A stretch of 7,148 bases of DNA from Candidatus Nitrosopumilus sp. (GTDB lineage Archaea; Thermoproteota; Nitrososphaeria; Nitrososphaerales; Nitrosopumilaceae), in NCBI GenBank assembly GCA_011055585.1, contig DRGT01000117.1:1-7148 (forward strand), in the 5' to 3' direction. Positions within the stretch are counted from its first letter, which is position 1. Each line of letters begins with the position of its first letter. This document shows positions 1 through 5,629 of the stretch, piece after piece. A model generated the notes under the pieces. It worked only from the letters and a program-made list of their open reading frames with translations, did not search any database and was not told the DNA's origin. Both the position numbers and the translations under genes were made by a program.

Positions 1-2
1 CA

Positions 3-161
3 AAAGATGACCCACGACAAAAAGCAAAGAAAGAATTCAATCATCCAAAAGATACAACAATGAGTATCATATACTGTATGATTGGAAAAACAAAGTATGA
101 TCCAGAAGGATTTCAAATATCAAAAATCAAGATGAATAAAAGATTTAGTTATAAAAATTAG
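3..161 (+). CDS. 3' end of an unidentified protein (partial, runs off left edge)
   Basis: An open frame enters from the left edge at base 3 and runs 52 codons to a TAG at 159-161. The visible C-terminal piece is rich in Lys, with short landmarks YCMIGKTKYDPEGF and a basic end (MNKRFSYKN). An uninterrupted frame of this length is not expected often by chance in such A/T-rich DNA, and the residue use resembles the neighbouring genes, so I take it as the tail of a real gene. I do not recognise the family. An internal ATG at 60-62 could make a short protein, but the frame stays open upstream of it to the edge, so a longer gene is more likely. It lies on the same strand as the secreted-protein gene that follows after about 100 bases. 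Confidence 0.5.
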   Translation, partial: KDDPRQKAKKEFNHPKDTTMSIIYCMIGKTKYDPEGFQISKIKMNKRFSYKN

Positions 162-188
162 TAAATAAAAGATTTGGCATTCAATAAT

Positions 189-209
189 AATTGTTCTTTA
201 TAAACAATT
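189..209 (+). promoter_or_regulatory. TATA-like element inside a 7-bp inverted repeat
   Basis: TTTATAAA at 197-204 matches an archaeal TATA box. It sits within a perfect inverted repeat, AATTGTT (189-195) and AACAATT (203-209), separated by 7 bases. A start of transcription about 25 bases downstream of the box would fall near 225-230, giving the exported-protein gene a leader of about 40 bases to its ATG at 267. The dyad over the box could be an operator, or a weak stem after the upstream gene. A second TTATAT at 240-245 lies about 25 bases before the ATG and would instead give a leaderless mRNA. Everything here is inferred from sequence alone. Confidence 0.35.
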
Positions 210-266
210 TTCATTATTTAATAAATTTTGAAGTTCACCTTATATGTCATTTTCACTTATGATAAT

Positions 267-1247
267 ATGATGAAACGAAATTATTATCACATAATATTTG
301 GAATCATTGCACTAATCTCTTTGACAAATATTGCGTATGCTGAGGAATTAACCTATGAACAAAAAGTATTATTCACATCTGAAAAAGAACAAATCATAGG
401 TCATATTATTTCAGCACTTAGTTCAATACAAAATGAAGAATATGATATTGCCAAAATGCACCTAATGCATCCATTAGCAATTAATTTCCCCATAATACAA
501 TCAATTGTTTCAGAAAATAATTTAGATATTAGTAAATTAGAATTAACTTTAAAGACTCTAACATATGTAGATCCTAAAAATGATTACAATTTAATCAAAT
601 ACAAACTCAAACCAATATTTCAAATATTGTCAGAAACAGAGCAAACTGTAGTTGGTGAAAAATTACTAAAGGATACGGTATTTCAACTTAAACTAATAGA
701 ATTGCTTTTAGAAAAATCCATGAATCATCATAAAGAGTATTTGGAATTAGATGGTGTTGCAAAAGAGACAAAGAAACAAGATAGTTTGAGCCTTGCAATA
801 AAATCACACATGCTACTAACCAAAGTATCCATTGAAGACAATGATATTAAAAATGATTTTATAGAGTTGTTTGAATCATATGCTACCAATTTAGATAAAG
901 TGCCGTTATTAGAACAGAAAATAATTGATAAAATTAATAAAAAAATTGTTGAAAATGGAGGTTTATCAAAATACAATGATAAGCCAACAATTTTTCTAAA
1001 AAAAATCAATTACTTGTCAGATAATAGTCTAATAGTGTTTCATGCTCAAAACTTTGAAAAAAATCAAACATATACACTAGAATATTTTTCACCTAATACT
1101 GATAAAATTAAGTTAGTAGAAGGGGAAACTAGTGAAGATGGAACAATTAAGGTTAGTTTAGAATTTTCTCAAAATACTACACAGTCATATTTTGTTTCAA
1201 TTTCTTCAGGAGATATTGAAATCTATGAAGTATTATTTCCAGAATAA
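267..1247 (+). CDS. Exported protein of unknown function, helical body plus C-terminal beta-rich domain
   Basis: A 326-residue product from the ATG at 267. I prefer this start (or the adjacent ATG at 270) to the in-frame TTG at 228 because it gives a textbook signal peptide: MMKR, a hydrophobic core (HIIFGIIALISL), and an Ala-Tyr-Ala cleavage site before EELTYE at about residue 26. No lipobox Cys and no C-terminal membrane anchor are seen, so the protein should be released or held outside the membrane by partners. After the signal, about 210 residues are charged and probably helical; the last 80 or so (from about KPTIFLKKI) alternate hydrophobic and polar residues with Gly/Asn turns, like an immunoglobulin-type beta sandwich. 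There is no ribosome-binding motif before the ATG, which fits leaderless or short-leader archaeal expression. The gene ends tail-to-tail with the minus-strand train, 9 bases apart. Such secreted proteins are common in marine ammonia-oxidising archaea; I do not recognise a named family. Confidence 0.85.
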   Translation: MMKRNYYHIIFGIIALISLTNIAYAEELTYEQKVLFTSEKEQIIGHIISALSSIQNEEYDIAKMHLMHPLAINFPIIQSIVSENNLDISKLELTLKTLTYVDPKNDYNLIKYKLKPIFQILSETEQTVVGEKLLKDTVFQLKLIELLLEKSMNHHKEYLELDGVAKETKKQDSLSLAIKSHMLLTKVSIEDNDIKNDFIELFESYATNLDKVPLLEQKIIDKINKKIVENGGLSKYNDKPTIFLKKINYLSDNSLIVFHAQNFEKNQTYTLEYFSPNTDKIKLVEGETSEDGTIKVSLEFSQNTTQSYFVSISSGDIEIYEVLFPE

Positions 1248-1256
1248 ATAAATTAT

Positions 1257-1712
1257 TCATGTGAGCTTCTCTGATTCAAAGTCAGGATTTCTATTATCCC
1301 TACCTTTGATCTCATCAAATATTATTTCAGTCCCATGACGGATAATTCTAAAAATTTTGTTAAACTTTTGTTTGCCATCCATTGTCTTTCCAACAAAAAT
1401 TAGACATTCTTCTTTAGAATCGTCTTTTATTATATCACCCCACTTGTACTTTTTTGCGTATTCATCAAGTGTCTCATGTGTCACTTTTTTCATCCAAGCC
1501 TCACTTGCAATAACATACATCTCTGGAGATTCATTATCAATTATTTGCTGTGCATAGTCCATTGGTGAGCCATCAGTGTACAAAAATGGTTTCATGCTAA
1601 TTTCTCCTTTCTTGTATGTAATAATTACAAATGGCATATCAAGACATAGAGACTCTTGCATTTTTTTAATATGAGCATCAACTATATTCTCACAGAATTG
1701 CTTAAAGTTCAT
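1257..1712 (-). CDS. Unknown protein with SEAWM motif (last gene of the train)
   Basis: A 151-residue soluble protein beginning with ATG at 1712. The stop of the preceding gene directly abuts the start (TAAATG), and GGAAGGT at 1720-1726 lies 7 bases upstream as a ribosome-binding motif, so the start is well supported. The sequence has an N-terminal helix (KQFCENIVDAHIKKMQESL), a beta strand (DMPFVIITYK), then MYVIASEAWM (about residues 65-74), a WGDII segment (91-95) and EECLIFVGKTMDG (101-113) followed by an alternating strand and FDE. The order SEAWM, then a charged segment, then a hydrophobic strand ending in DG is one I associate with an uncharacterised family found in phages and some bacteria; this is from memory and unverified. 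No signal peptide or membrane segment. It closes the polycistron; no strong hairpin terminator follows it. Confidence 0.85.
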   Translation of the reverse strand: MNFKQFCENIVDAHIKKMQESLCLDMPFVIITYKKGEISMKPFLYTDGSPMDYAQQIIDNESPEMYVIASEAWMKKVTHETLDEYAKKYKWGDIIKDDSKEECLIFVGKTMDGKQKFNKIFRIIRHGTEIIFDEIKGRDNRNPDFESEKLT

Positions 1713-2186
1713 TTATCCTACCTTCCAAGTTTCAGGTCGATTAAGATCTGCATCAAGTGTCATCTTTATTTTGAGTATTTCCCTGATAGTTTCAATTGTA
1801 AAAATTTGTTGTGCCCCAATCATCATTCGTGGAATACCAACTGGAATAAAACCAATAGCAGGATTTTTTTGCTTTAAGAATTTGATTGCCTGCTGTAATG
1901 TAAAGTCTACACAAAAGTACAAGTGTTTTTTATAATCACCATCCCAAATCTCAAACTCACCTTGAATTATTCCACCAGTCACTGAAAAACGATCTGCACA
2001 ATCAAAAGATTCTTTTTTCATTAATTTCATTATTGGAATCATTTGTTCAAGTGGGATTTCTATTGCCATATTATACATATCAAAGGGACCATCAATTTCT
2101 GCTAAACTATGTGTTGCATCAAGTTTATCATGTTTTCCATAATAGAATTTCCAAGGCTTGTGATCATCTATCTTATCTTTGATCAA
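1713..2186 (-). CDS. Unknown soluble protein, 157 aa
   Basis: The frame opens at a TTG at 2184-2186, 14 bases inside the end of the upstream gene; no in-frame ATG occurs before residue 37, so the TTG is the best start, with a GGAG about 13 bases upstream giving modest support. The product is an alpha/beta soluble protein: a hydrophilic N-terminus, IDGPFDMYNMAIEIPLEQM (about 31-49), a Met/Lys-rich helix (PIMKLMKK), a strand-rich centre (GGIIQGEFEIWDGDY, 71-85), then helices carrying QQAIKFLKQ and IETIREILKI. The segment AIGFIPVGIPRMMIGAQQ (110-127) is hydrophobic but contains two Pro and an Arg, so it is more likely a buried core than a membrane span. I recognise no family. It abuts the next gene (TAAATG), implying translational coupling. 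Confidence 0.82.
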   Translation of the reverse strand: MIKDKIDDHKPWKFYYGKHDKLDATHSLAEIDGPFDMYNMAIEIPLEQMIPIMKLMKKESFDCADRFSVTGGIIQGEFEIWDGDYKKHLYFCVDFTLQQAIKFLKQKNPAIGFIPVGIPRMMIGAQQIFTIETIREILKIKMTLDADLNRPETWKVG

Positions 2187-2508
2187 TGTCTAAATTTACT
2201 CCATGTTCAGATAGATAGTCTGCTGAGAACTTTGCAGCAGACGGAAATGTTTTTTTTATCTCATCTGTCTTTTTGTCAATGTCATATTTGTTGATTATTG
2301 TTTTTAAAATATCAATTAACAGATTCTTGTTGTAGGGATCTGCTCTTTTCCATGTTACAAAAAGTGAATATACAAAACCACCACCTCCAGTATCTAGTTT
2401 GAATTCACCAATAGCATTCTGATTTTTTTCATACATCATGCAAAGACCAACTATATCTTCAATGATTATATACTGCTGCATAGGATTATAGTTTTCCCAG
2501 TTAATCAT
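2173..2508 (-). CDS. Unknown small protein with Gly-rich central strand, 111 aa
   Basis: Starts at ATG 2506-2508, which overlaps the stop of the TIR-like gene in an ATGA junction, so the start is fixed by context. The protein opens with MINWENYNP and a hydrophobic helix (QQYIIIEDIVGLCMMYEK), then a central GEFKLDTGGGGFVYSLFVTW (about 34-53) in which four Gly are followed by a strong beta strand, then a charged helical C-terminal half (LLIDILKTIINKYDIDKKTDEIKK) and a short tail. No Cys pairs, membrane span or known catalytic motif are evident. Its position immediately after the TIR-like gene and the coupled junction suggest co-synthesis with it, but partnership is only inferred. No family recognised. 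Confidence 0.82.
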   Translation of the reverse strand: MINWENYNPMQQYIIIEDIVGLCMMYEKNQNAIGEFKLDTGGGGFVYSLFVTWKRADPYNKNLLIDILKTIINKYDIDKKTDEIKKTFPSAAKFSADYLSEHGVNLDIDQR

Positions 2509-3059
2509 TGCATCTTCTGAGTTTTGGCAACTGATTGAATCATCTTTCTTAAATTAATCATAGTTTTTTTATCATCTCCACAATCATTAATGGTTCCACA
2601 TAGATTGGGATTATTTAGAATGAATTTGTTTTTAATATCATTAGTTGAAATATTTTTAAGAATATAGATCATTGGTTTGCCTAAATCAACTGCATGTTGC
2701 CATTCTGTTTGTGCTCTTTTATCATTAAACCAGTCCTTTGATATGAGAAAAACTGCAATATTTGTTTTATCTAATGCATGTAATGCTCCTTTTGGATTAT
2801 ACTCAAACTCCCCTGATGTTTTTACACAGAATTCTAGATTATCATCTTTTTCTACCAACCGATGTTTGTTTATTGTAAATGACATTAGATAGTGCAGTAT
2901 ATTACAAGAATCACATTCAAATGCATGATTACCAGTTTTGACTCCCTGTTCATAACTTAGCTCAAAATTAGGATCTAAATCTTCAATTTTTAAATTACCA
3001 ATAATTTTGAGCATTCTTTTTTTGTGTTCCTCAAAATTTTCAGGAGTTAAAGGATTCAT
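2505..3059 (-). CDS. TIR-like domain protein, putative NAD-linked or protein-binding
   Basis: A 184-residue protein. I start it at ATG 3057-3059 because this overlaps the upstream stop as ATGA, like the neighbours; the frame is open 16 codons further but that extension would overlap the upstream gene deeply. Residues 1-55 are charged and helical, with a CDSC pair (49-52). From about 53 to 136 the order fits a Toll/interleukin-receptor (TIR) fold: strand ILHYLMSF, strand NLEFCVK, helix GALHALDKT, strand IAVFLIS (101-107) followed by KDWF, then RAQTEW with Glu119 where catalytic TIR enzymes have their Glu, and strand GKPMIYILKN (127-136). The segment hydrophobic strand, Ser, aromatic, E-W, then GKP is the diagnostic stretch. 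TIR domains either scaffold signalling or cleave NAD+, often in antiviral systems. The canonical first strand with FISY is degenerate, so activity is uncertain. A nucleoside 2-deoxyribosyltransferase-like fold is an alternative. Confidence 0.8.
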   Translation of the reverse strand: MNPLTPENFEEHKKRMLKIIGNLKIEDLDPNFELSYEQGVKTGNHAFECDSCNILHYLMSFTINKHRLVEKDDNLEFCVKTSGEFEYNPKGALHALDKTNIAVFLISKDWFNDKRAQTEWQHAVDLGKPMIYILKNISTNDIKNKFILNNPNLCGTINDCGDDKKTMINLRKMIQSVAKTQKMQ

Positions 3060-3250
3060 TCTACTAGAGTTGGCTCCTCTGAAATTCCAAGAGCTAGTCC
3101 ATAACAAAATTTAGGATTGTATGGGGATAGAAATGAATTATATCGGTCTAATAGTTCTGCAAATGTTTCAAGTGTTGTATCTATGGTATGATGTACTGCA
3201 AAACCCCTTCTCTGTTCTTCTATAAAATGTCCGTTAAGATGGTATCTCAT
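3056..3250 (-). CDS. Unknown small protein, 64 aa
   Basis: Starts at ATG 3248-3250, overlapping the previous stop as ATGA, with AAGGAG at 3260-3265 nine bases upstream; ends with a TGA that overlaps the TIR-like start as ATGA. Both boundaries are therefore firm. The product starts MRYHLNGHFIEEQRRGF, then a region AVHHTIDTTLETFAELLDRYNSFLSPYN in which a helix is likely, then CYGLALGISEEPTL. His and Arg are prominent at the N-terminus, but no metal-binding spacing is clear. No family recognised. Being directly upstream of and coupled to the TIR-like gene it is a candidate small partner or antitoxin-like regulator, but nothing in the sequence shows that. Confidence 0.75.
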   Translation of the reverse strand: MRYHLNGHFIEEQRRGFAVHHTIDTTLETFAELLDRYNSFLSPYNPKFCYGLALGISEEPTLVE

Positions 3251-3405
3251 TTCTTTTTTCTCCTTTGTGGTGCTCGCTCAAGTGACAACCTGAATCTTTG
3301 ATTGGGATTGCTCATCAATTCACTAACAATTTCTTGTATGTAGGATTCATACTCTATGTTAAAGTAAGCTAGTATCTCATGTCCTTTACCGTAAATTTTT
3401 GTCAT
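3247..3405 (-). CDS. Very short basic-tailed protein, 52 aa
   Basis: A gene of 53 codons including stop, shorter than common cutoffs. ATG at 3403-3405 overlaps the upstream stop (ATGA) and its TGA at 3247-3249 overlaps the next start (ATGA). GGAGG at 3413-3417 sits exactly 7 bases upstream, the best ribosome-binding motif in the window, which makes this a convincing gene. The product begins MTKIYGKGHEILAYFNIEYE, continues as a likely helix (SYIQEIVSELMSNP), and ends in a strongly basic tail with RRKKK, suggestive of nucleic-acid or acidic-protein contact. It exactly fills what would otherwise be the only gap of over 100 bases inside the train. No family recognised. Confidence 0.8.
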   Translation of the reverse strand: MTKIYGKGHEILAYFNIEYESYIQEIVSELMSNPNQRFRLSLERAPQRRKKK

Positions 3406-3620
3406 GCTTTATCCTCCAGTGATTCTTTTAGTTGTTGTGTACTTGCTTGCGTGTAAAATTCTACATTTTTTCCATCAAAGTTCATTCCAATTATTTTACC
3501 GCCTCTAGGATCTTTTTCAATTTTTTCCATGAATCGTTGAAGATCATATGCACGATAAAACCAACCCTTCTGAAATGGTACATTTTCAGAATTAACAATC
3601 CAAAATTCTTTTTGACTCAA
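3402..3620 (-). CDS. Unknown small protein, 72 aa, TTG start
   Basis: The start is TTG at 3618-3620, overlapping the preceding stop as TTGA; a GGAGT at 3628-3632 lies 7 bases upstream and there is no in-frame ATG before residue 31, so the unusual start is well supported. The sequence begins MSQKEFWIVNSENVPFQ, with an aromatic patch GWFYRAYDLQRF (about 19-30), a helix with a KIEKDPRGGK turn, then IIGMNFDGKNVEFYTQ, which reads as a beta hairpin, and an acidic/basic C-terminal helix (QLKESLEDKA). The layout is a small alpha/beta domain. No Cys pairs or membrane segment. I do not recognise the family. It ends with an ATGA overlap into the 52-residue gene. Confidence 0.8.
   Translation of the reverse strand: MSQKEFWIVNSENVPFQKGWFYRAYDLQRFMEKIEKDPRGGKIIGMNFDGKNVEFYTQASTQQLKESLEDKA
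3413..3417 (-). promoter_or_regulatory. Ribosome-binding site GGAGG for the 52-aa gene
   Basis: On the minus strand GGAGG lies 7 bases before the ATG at 3405, inside the 3' end of the 72-residue gene. It is the strongest such motif in the window and confirms a gene that is otherwise easy to miss. Confidence 0.7.
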
Positions 3621-4198
3621 TAGAGTGACTCCTTTTTTGATATGGTGACATTTCTAGGATCAAAGAGTACAATACTGCTAGCATCCCAAGTATTGAATAT
3701 GGTATGAAAGTGCAAGTCAGATGAATTCTCATAGTATATCCCATCACAGATATTCATTGCCTTACCCCATACTGTACGTGCATTTACAAGATTACCTTTT
3801 TGTAATTGTCTTATTTGATAACTTGAAATATTCATTAAATCACTTAGAGGAAAAGAAAAAGAATACTCTGGAAAAATATTATACTGTTTTAGTTCAGGGA
3901 TTAGAAACAAAAAAAGTTCATCAGCATCAGGAACTGTAGATATTCTAATAAACAAAAGATTAGGTTTTAGATAGACATTGCATACTGTTGATTCTTCTAC
4001 ATCTATGAATTCCTCTCCAGTACACCATCGCTCCCAGTCTCCATTAATTGATATCCAAAATCCAGGAGGTTTGTATAGTAATGCAGTATCTCCCCTCTCT
4101 TTAATTTTAATGCCATTACTCACCATACCATGATACCCATCATGAGATGTTAGATGTGTGAGATTCTCAGTGATACACTGACTGTTAATATAATTCAA
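3617..4198 (-). CDS. KPPGFW-type protein, possibly ADP-ribosyltransferase-like
   Basis: 193 residues from TTG at 4196-4198 (TTGA overlap with the previous stop; GGAG at 4205-4208 six bases upstream). Landmarks in order: LTHLTSHDGYHGMVSNGIK (about 13-31), KPPGFWIS (43-50), DWERWC (54-59), a strand LLFIRIS (81-87), then WGKAMNICDGIYYE (144-157) and WDASSIVLFD (171-180). A His-x-Thr near the N-terminus, a short Gly-Ile element, a K-P-x-G-[LF]-W-x-S strand with W..W, and a C-terminal W-D-x-x-S-x-V match, in my memory, an uncharacterised family of phage and bacterial proteins. The arrangement resembles ADP-ribosyltransferase folds (DarT/Tpt1-like H-T and G elements), but the catalytic Glu is not certain, so this is a hypothesis. 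Soluble; no signal peptide. Its place in the same operon as a TIR-like protein would give two NAD-linked proteins if both guesses are right. Confidence 0.8.
   Translation of the reverse strand: MNYINSQCITENLTHLTSHDGYHGMVSNGIKIKERGDTALLYKPPGFWISINGDWERWCTGEEFIDVEESTVCNVYLKPNLLFIRISTVPDADELFLFLIPELKQYNIFPEYSFSFPLSDLMNISSYQIRQLQKGNLVNARTVWGKAMNICDGIYYENSSDLHFHTIFNTWDASSIVLFDPRNVTISKKESLY
3628..3632 (-). promoter_or_regulatory. Ribosome-binding site deciding a TTG start (72-aa gene)
   Basis: GGAGT on the minus strand, preceded by AAAAAA, is 7 bases upstream of the TTG at 3620. With no in-frame ATG close by and a TTGA overlap with the previous stop, it decides the non-ATG start. Confidence 0.6.
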
Positions 4199-4428
4199 AT
4201 TTTTCTCCTATCTTTGCGATTGAATTTTCGTCCCATTACACTCATCAAAAGTTCTGATTCCATTTCCAAAAGTAATTGTGCATCACCCTTTTCAGAACCC
4301 AATGTCGAAAACCCACTATCTATTAATCTCTGATCAATCATTATTTTCAAATCACCGCCTTCAAGGGATTCTTGTTTTGCAGAAAACCAACCAGTCAATG
4401 CACAAATCAGATAGTTTCTTTCCATCAT
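4195..4428 (-). CDS. Unknown small protein, 77 aa
   Basis: I start at ATG 4426-4428, which shares one base with the upstream stop (TGATG). A GTG at 4429-4431 one codon earlier (GTGA overlap) or the ATG at 4423-4425 are close alternatives, changing the protein by only one residue either way. The product begins MMERNYLICALTGWFS, then a charged, probably helical middle (AKQESLEGGDLKIMIDQRLIDSGFSTLG), a leucine/glutamate-rich helix (QLLLEMESELLMSVMGR) and a basic end (KFNRKDRRKI). The Leu-rich helix could mediate oligomerisation. The last codons also carry the ribosome-binding motif of the next gene. No family recognised. Confidence 0.75.
   Translation of the reverse strand: MMERNYLICALTGWFSAKQESLEGGDLKIMIDQRLIDSGFSTLGSEKGDAQLLLEMESELLMSVMGRKFNRKDRRKI
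4205..4208 (-). promoter_or_regulatory. Ribosome-binding site deciding a TTG start (193-aa gene)
   Basis: GGAG within ATAGGAGAAAA on the minus strand is 6 bases upstream of the TTG at 4198. It lies in the last codons of the 77-residue gene, supporting coupled re-initiation at the TTGA junction. Confidence 0.6.
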
Positions 4429-4946
4429 CACGTAGCTTTTTGCTTTGTCTCCTGACTGTAGAGTTTTTTTTGAGATACTGCTGCCTCCATTGCATTTGAA
4501 AACATTTCAATTATTCCCATAGGATATTTTTCAGGATACAAAATCATATCCTCAAGCTTGTCATGTGCCAGCCAGTGACCATCTAGTGCATCTTTTTGGT
4601 TGTTGTATCTTGCTTGAAATCCTAACCATTTTCTGTTTTGTGTATTTTGAATCATTGTCTCATAAAAATATCGACTATCCATAATATCCTCAAAAAAGTT
4701 TGGAGAACATTGTGGCATCTCAAGATGAGTTGTGTAAATTACAAAAATATCCTTAAATGATTTTAGTTGCCATTTTCCCTCATGAAATAGCTTACCACAT
4801 TTCCCACATGCTGTAGTCTTTCCATAATTTTTATCACCATTAACCCAGACAGAGTAAAGTGCATGAAACTCATCCATAGTATAATTTGTAAAACAACAAG
4901 AACACTGGAATGCAATTCTTTGTTTCCATTTATCATTAAAGTTCAA
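4428..4946 (-). CDS. Zinc-finger-like protein with YETM and RY..A..GH motifs
   Basis: 172 residues from TTG at 4944-4946 (TTGA overlap with the previous stop; a weak GAGGT lies 12 bases upstream). The N-terminal 55 residues contain two Cys pairs, CSCC (15-18) and CGKC (47-50), spaced as in a zinc ribbon. The rest has a strand with VIYTTHL (69-75), YFYETMI (93-99), RYNNQKDALDGH (113-124) and a C-terminal helical region with YPEKYPMG. The order T-x-L, then ETM, then RY followed by A..GH resembles, in my memory, an uncharacterised family widespread in phages and actinobacteria, here with an added N-terminal metal-binding module. No membrane segment. Function unknown; nucleic-acid or protein binding through the zinc module is inference. 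Confidence 0.82.
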   Translation of the reverse strand: MNFNDKWKQRIAFQCSCCFTNYTMDEFHALYSVWVNGDKNYGKTTACGKCGKLFHEGKWQLKSFKDIFVIYTTHLEMPQCSPNFFEDIMDSRYFYETMIQNTQNRKWLGFQARYNNQKDALDGHWLAHDKLEDMILYPEKYPMGIIEMFSNAMEAAVSQKKLYSQETKQKAT

Positions 4947-5629
4947 TGTTTAATGGCAACCTCTCTGAACTTTTTCTCATCAGTCTTTATGAGTAAAAGT
5001 TTTGATAGTAATTGATCCCCCACTGGCATCTCCAAGTCTTCAGAAACTGCACAAAGCTTGTGAGAATAGGTACCTTTTTTCTTTACATCAACCATTGCGT
5101 TTGGATCTTTCTTTACAATGAATATCACCTCATCATCCATCTTACTTTGAATGGCAAGCTCTCCATGCAATTTCAAAGAGTCATACTCTTTTTTGGATAA
5201 CCACTGATGCAATAGTTTCTCTGACTTTCTCTTTGCTCGAAGTAGAACCATGTCTTTTTTTGACATTTGTTTTTTGATTTCTTTTGTAGGCTCCTCAAAG
5301 ATTTGCATTAATGCATGGCGAACCTTTCCTAGTCTACCAAAAGTGCCATTAAATGAAAGTGTACTAGTTGCAGTACTCCAACTAGTAAACGCGTTTTGTA
5401 ATTGATTACTGGTTCCATTAAAATAAAATCTCCTGTGTGCAGTGGAATTATCAGTTCCTGATGAAACTCTGACCTCAGCATTTAGAAATGTAGTATCAGG
5501 ATCATTCCAAGCAAAATCCAAAGTAGTAGTTCCTGCATTTGCTGTATTGTTAAATCGAAGATTCCCAGTAAATGCAGTTGTACCACCACCTGCATTACAA
5601 AAATAATTATTTAGTGTTGTAACTGCCAT
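4943..5629 (-). CDS. Fusion of a Thr/Asn/Gly-rich beta domain to a conserved C-terminal domain
   Basis: 228 residues from ATG 5627-5629 (TAATG overlap; AAGGTGA at 5637-5643, seven bases upstream). Residues 1 to about 100 are unlike anything else here: rich in Thr, Asn, Ser, Gly and Ala, few charged residues, with repeated short strands (TAFTGNLRFNNT, TTTLDFAWND, HRRFYFNGT, STLSFNGTFG), as in extracellular or virion beta structures. A sharp change at about 101 leads into a Lys-rich helical linker (EIKKQMSKKDMVLLRAKRKSEKL has many basic residues between 117 and 139) and a domain with LHGELAIQS, DEVIFIVKKD, KLCAV (191-195), MPVGDQLLSK (201-210) and LLLIKTDEKKF (211-221). That C-terminal pattern matches, in my memory, a small family found in phages and some bacteria. 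No signal peptide precedes the beta domain. Whether it is a structural protein is unproven. Confidence 0.82.
   Translation of the reverse strand: MAVTTLNNYFCNAGGGTTAFTGNLRFNNTANAGTTTLDFAWNDPDTTFLNAEVRVSSGTDNSTAHRRFYFNGTSNQLQNAFTSWSTATSTLSFNGTFGRLGKVRHALMQIFEEPTKEIKKQMSKKDMVLLRAKRKSEKLLHQWLSKKEYDSLKLHGELAIQSKMDDEVIFIVKKDPNAMVDVKKKGTYSHKLCAVSEDLEMPVGDQLLSKLLLIKTDEKKFREVAIKH

Noticed and set aside
3..161. RNA-ligase-like C-terminus (DPEGF phrase)
   Set aside because: One short phrase in a 52-residue fragment is not enough to name a family.
728..1009. Open frame of 93 codons on the minus strand
   Set aside because: Lies wholly inside the exported-protein gene on the other strand, which has a signal peptide and coherent domain layout; composition looks like an antisense shadow.
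1242..1258. Perfect 6-bp inverted repeat GAATAA/TTATTC with 5-base spacer at the convergent gene ends, as a shared terminator
   Set aside because: All but one pair are A/T, the stem is very weak, and the match mostly reflects the two stop codons; not supported as a terminator.
3060..3107. Sixteen-codon N-terminal extension of the TIR-like gene
   Set aside because: Would overlap the upstream gene by about 50 bases, whereas the ATG at 3059 gives the ATGA junction used by neighbouring genes.
1357..4499. Several plus-strand frames of 61-73 codons (for example 1656-1877, 2677-2892, 3432-3623, 3721-3939, 4278-4499)
   Set aside because: All are antisense to well-supported minus-strand genes, with Ser/Phe/Cys/His-rich shadow composition and no ribosome-binding or promoter support.
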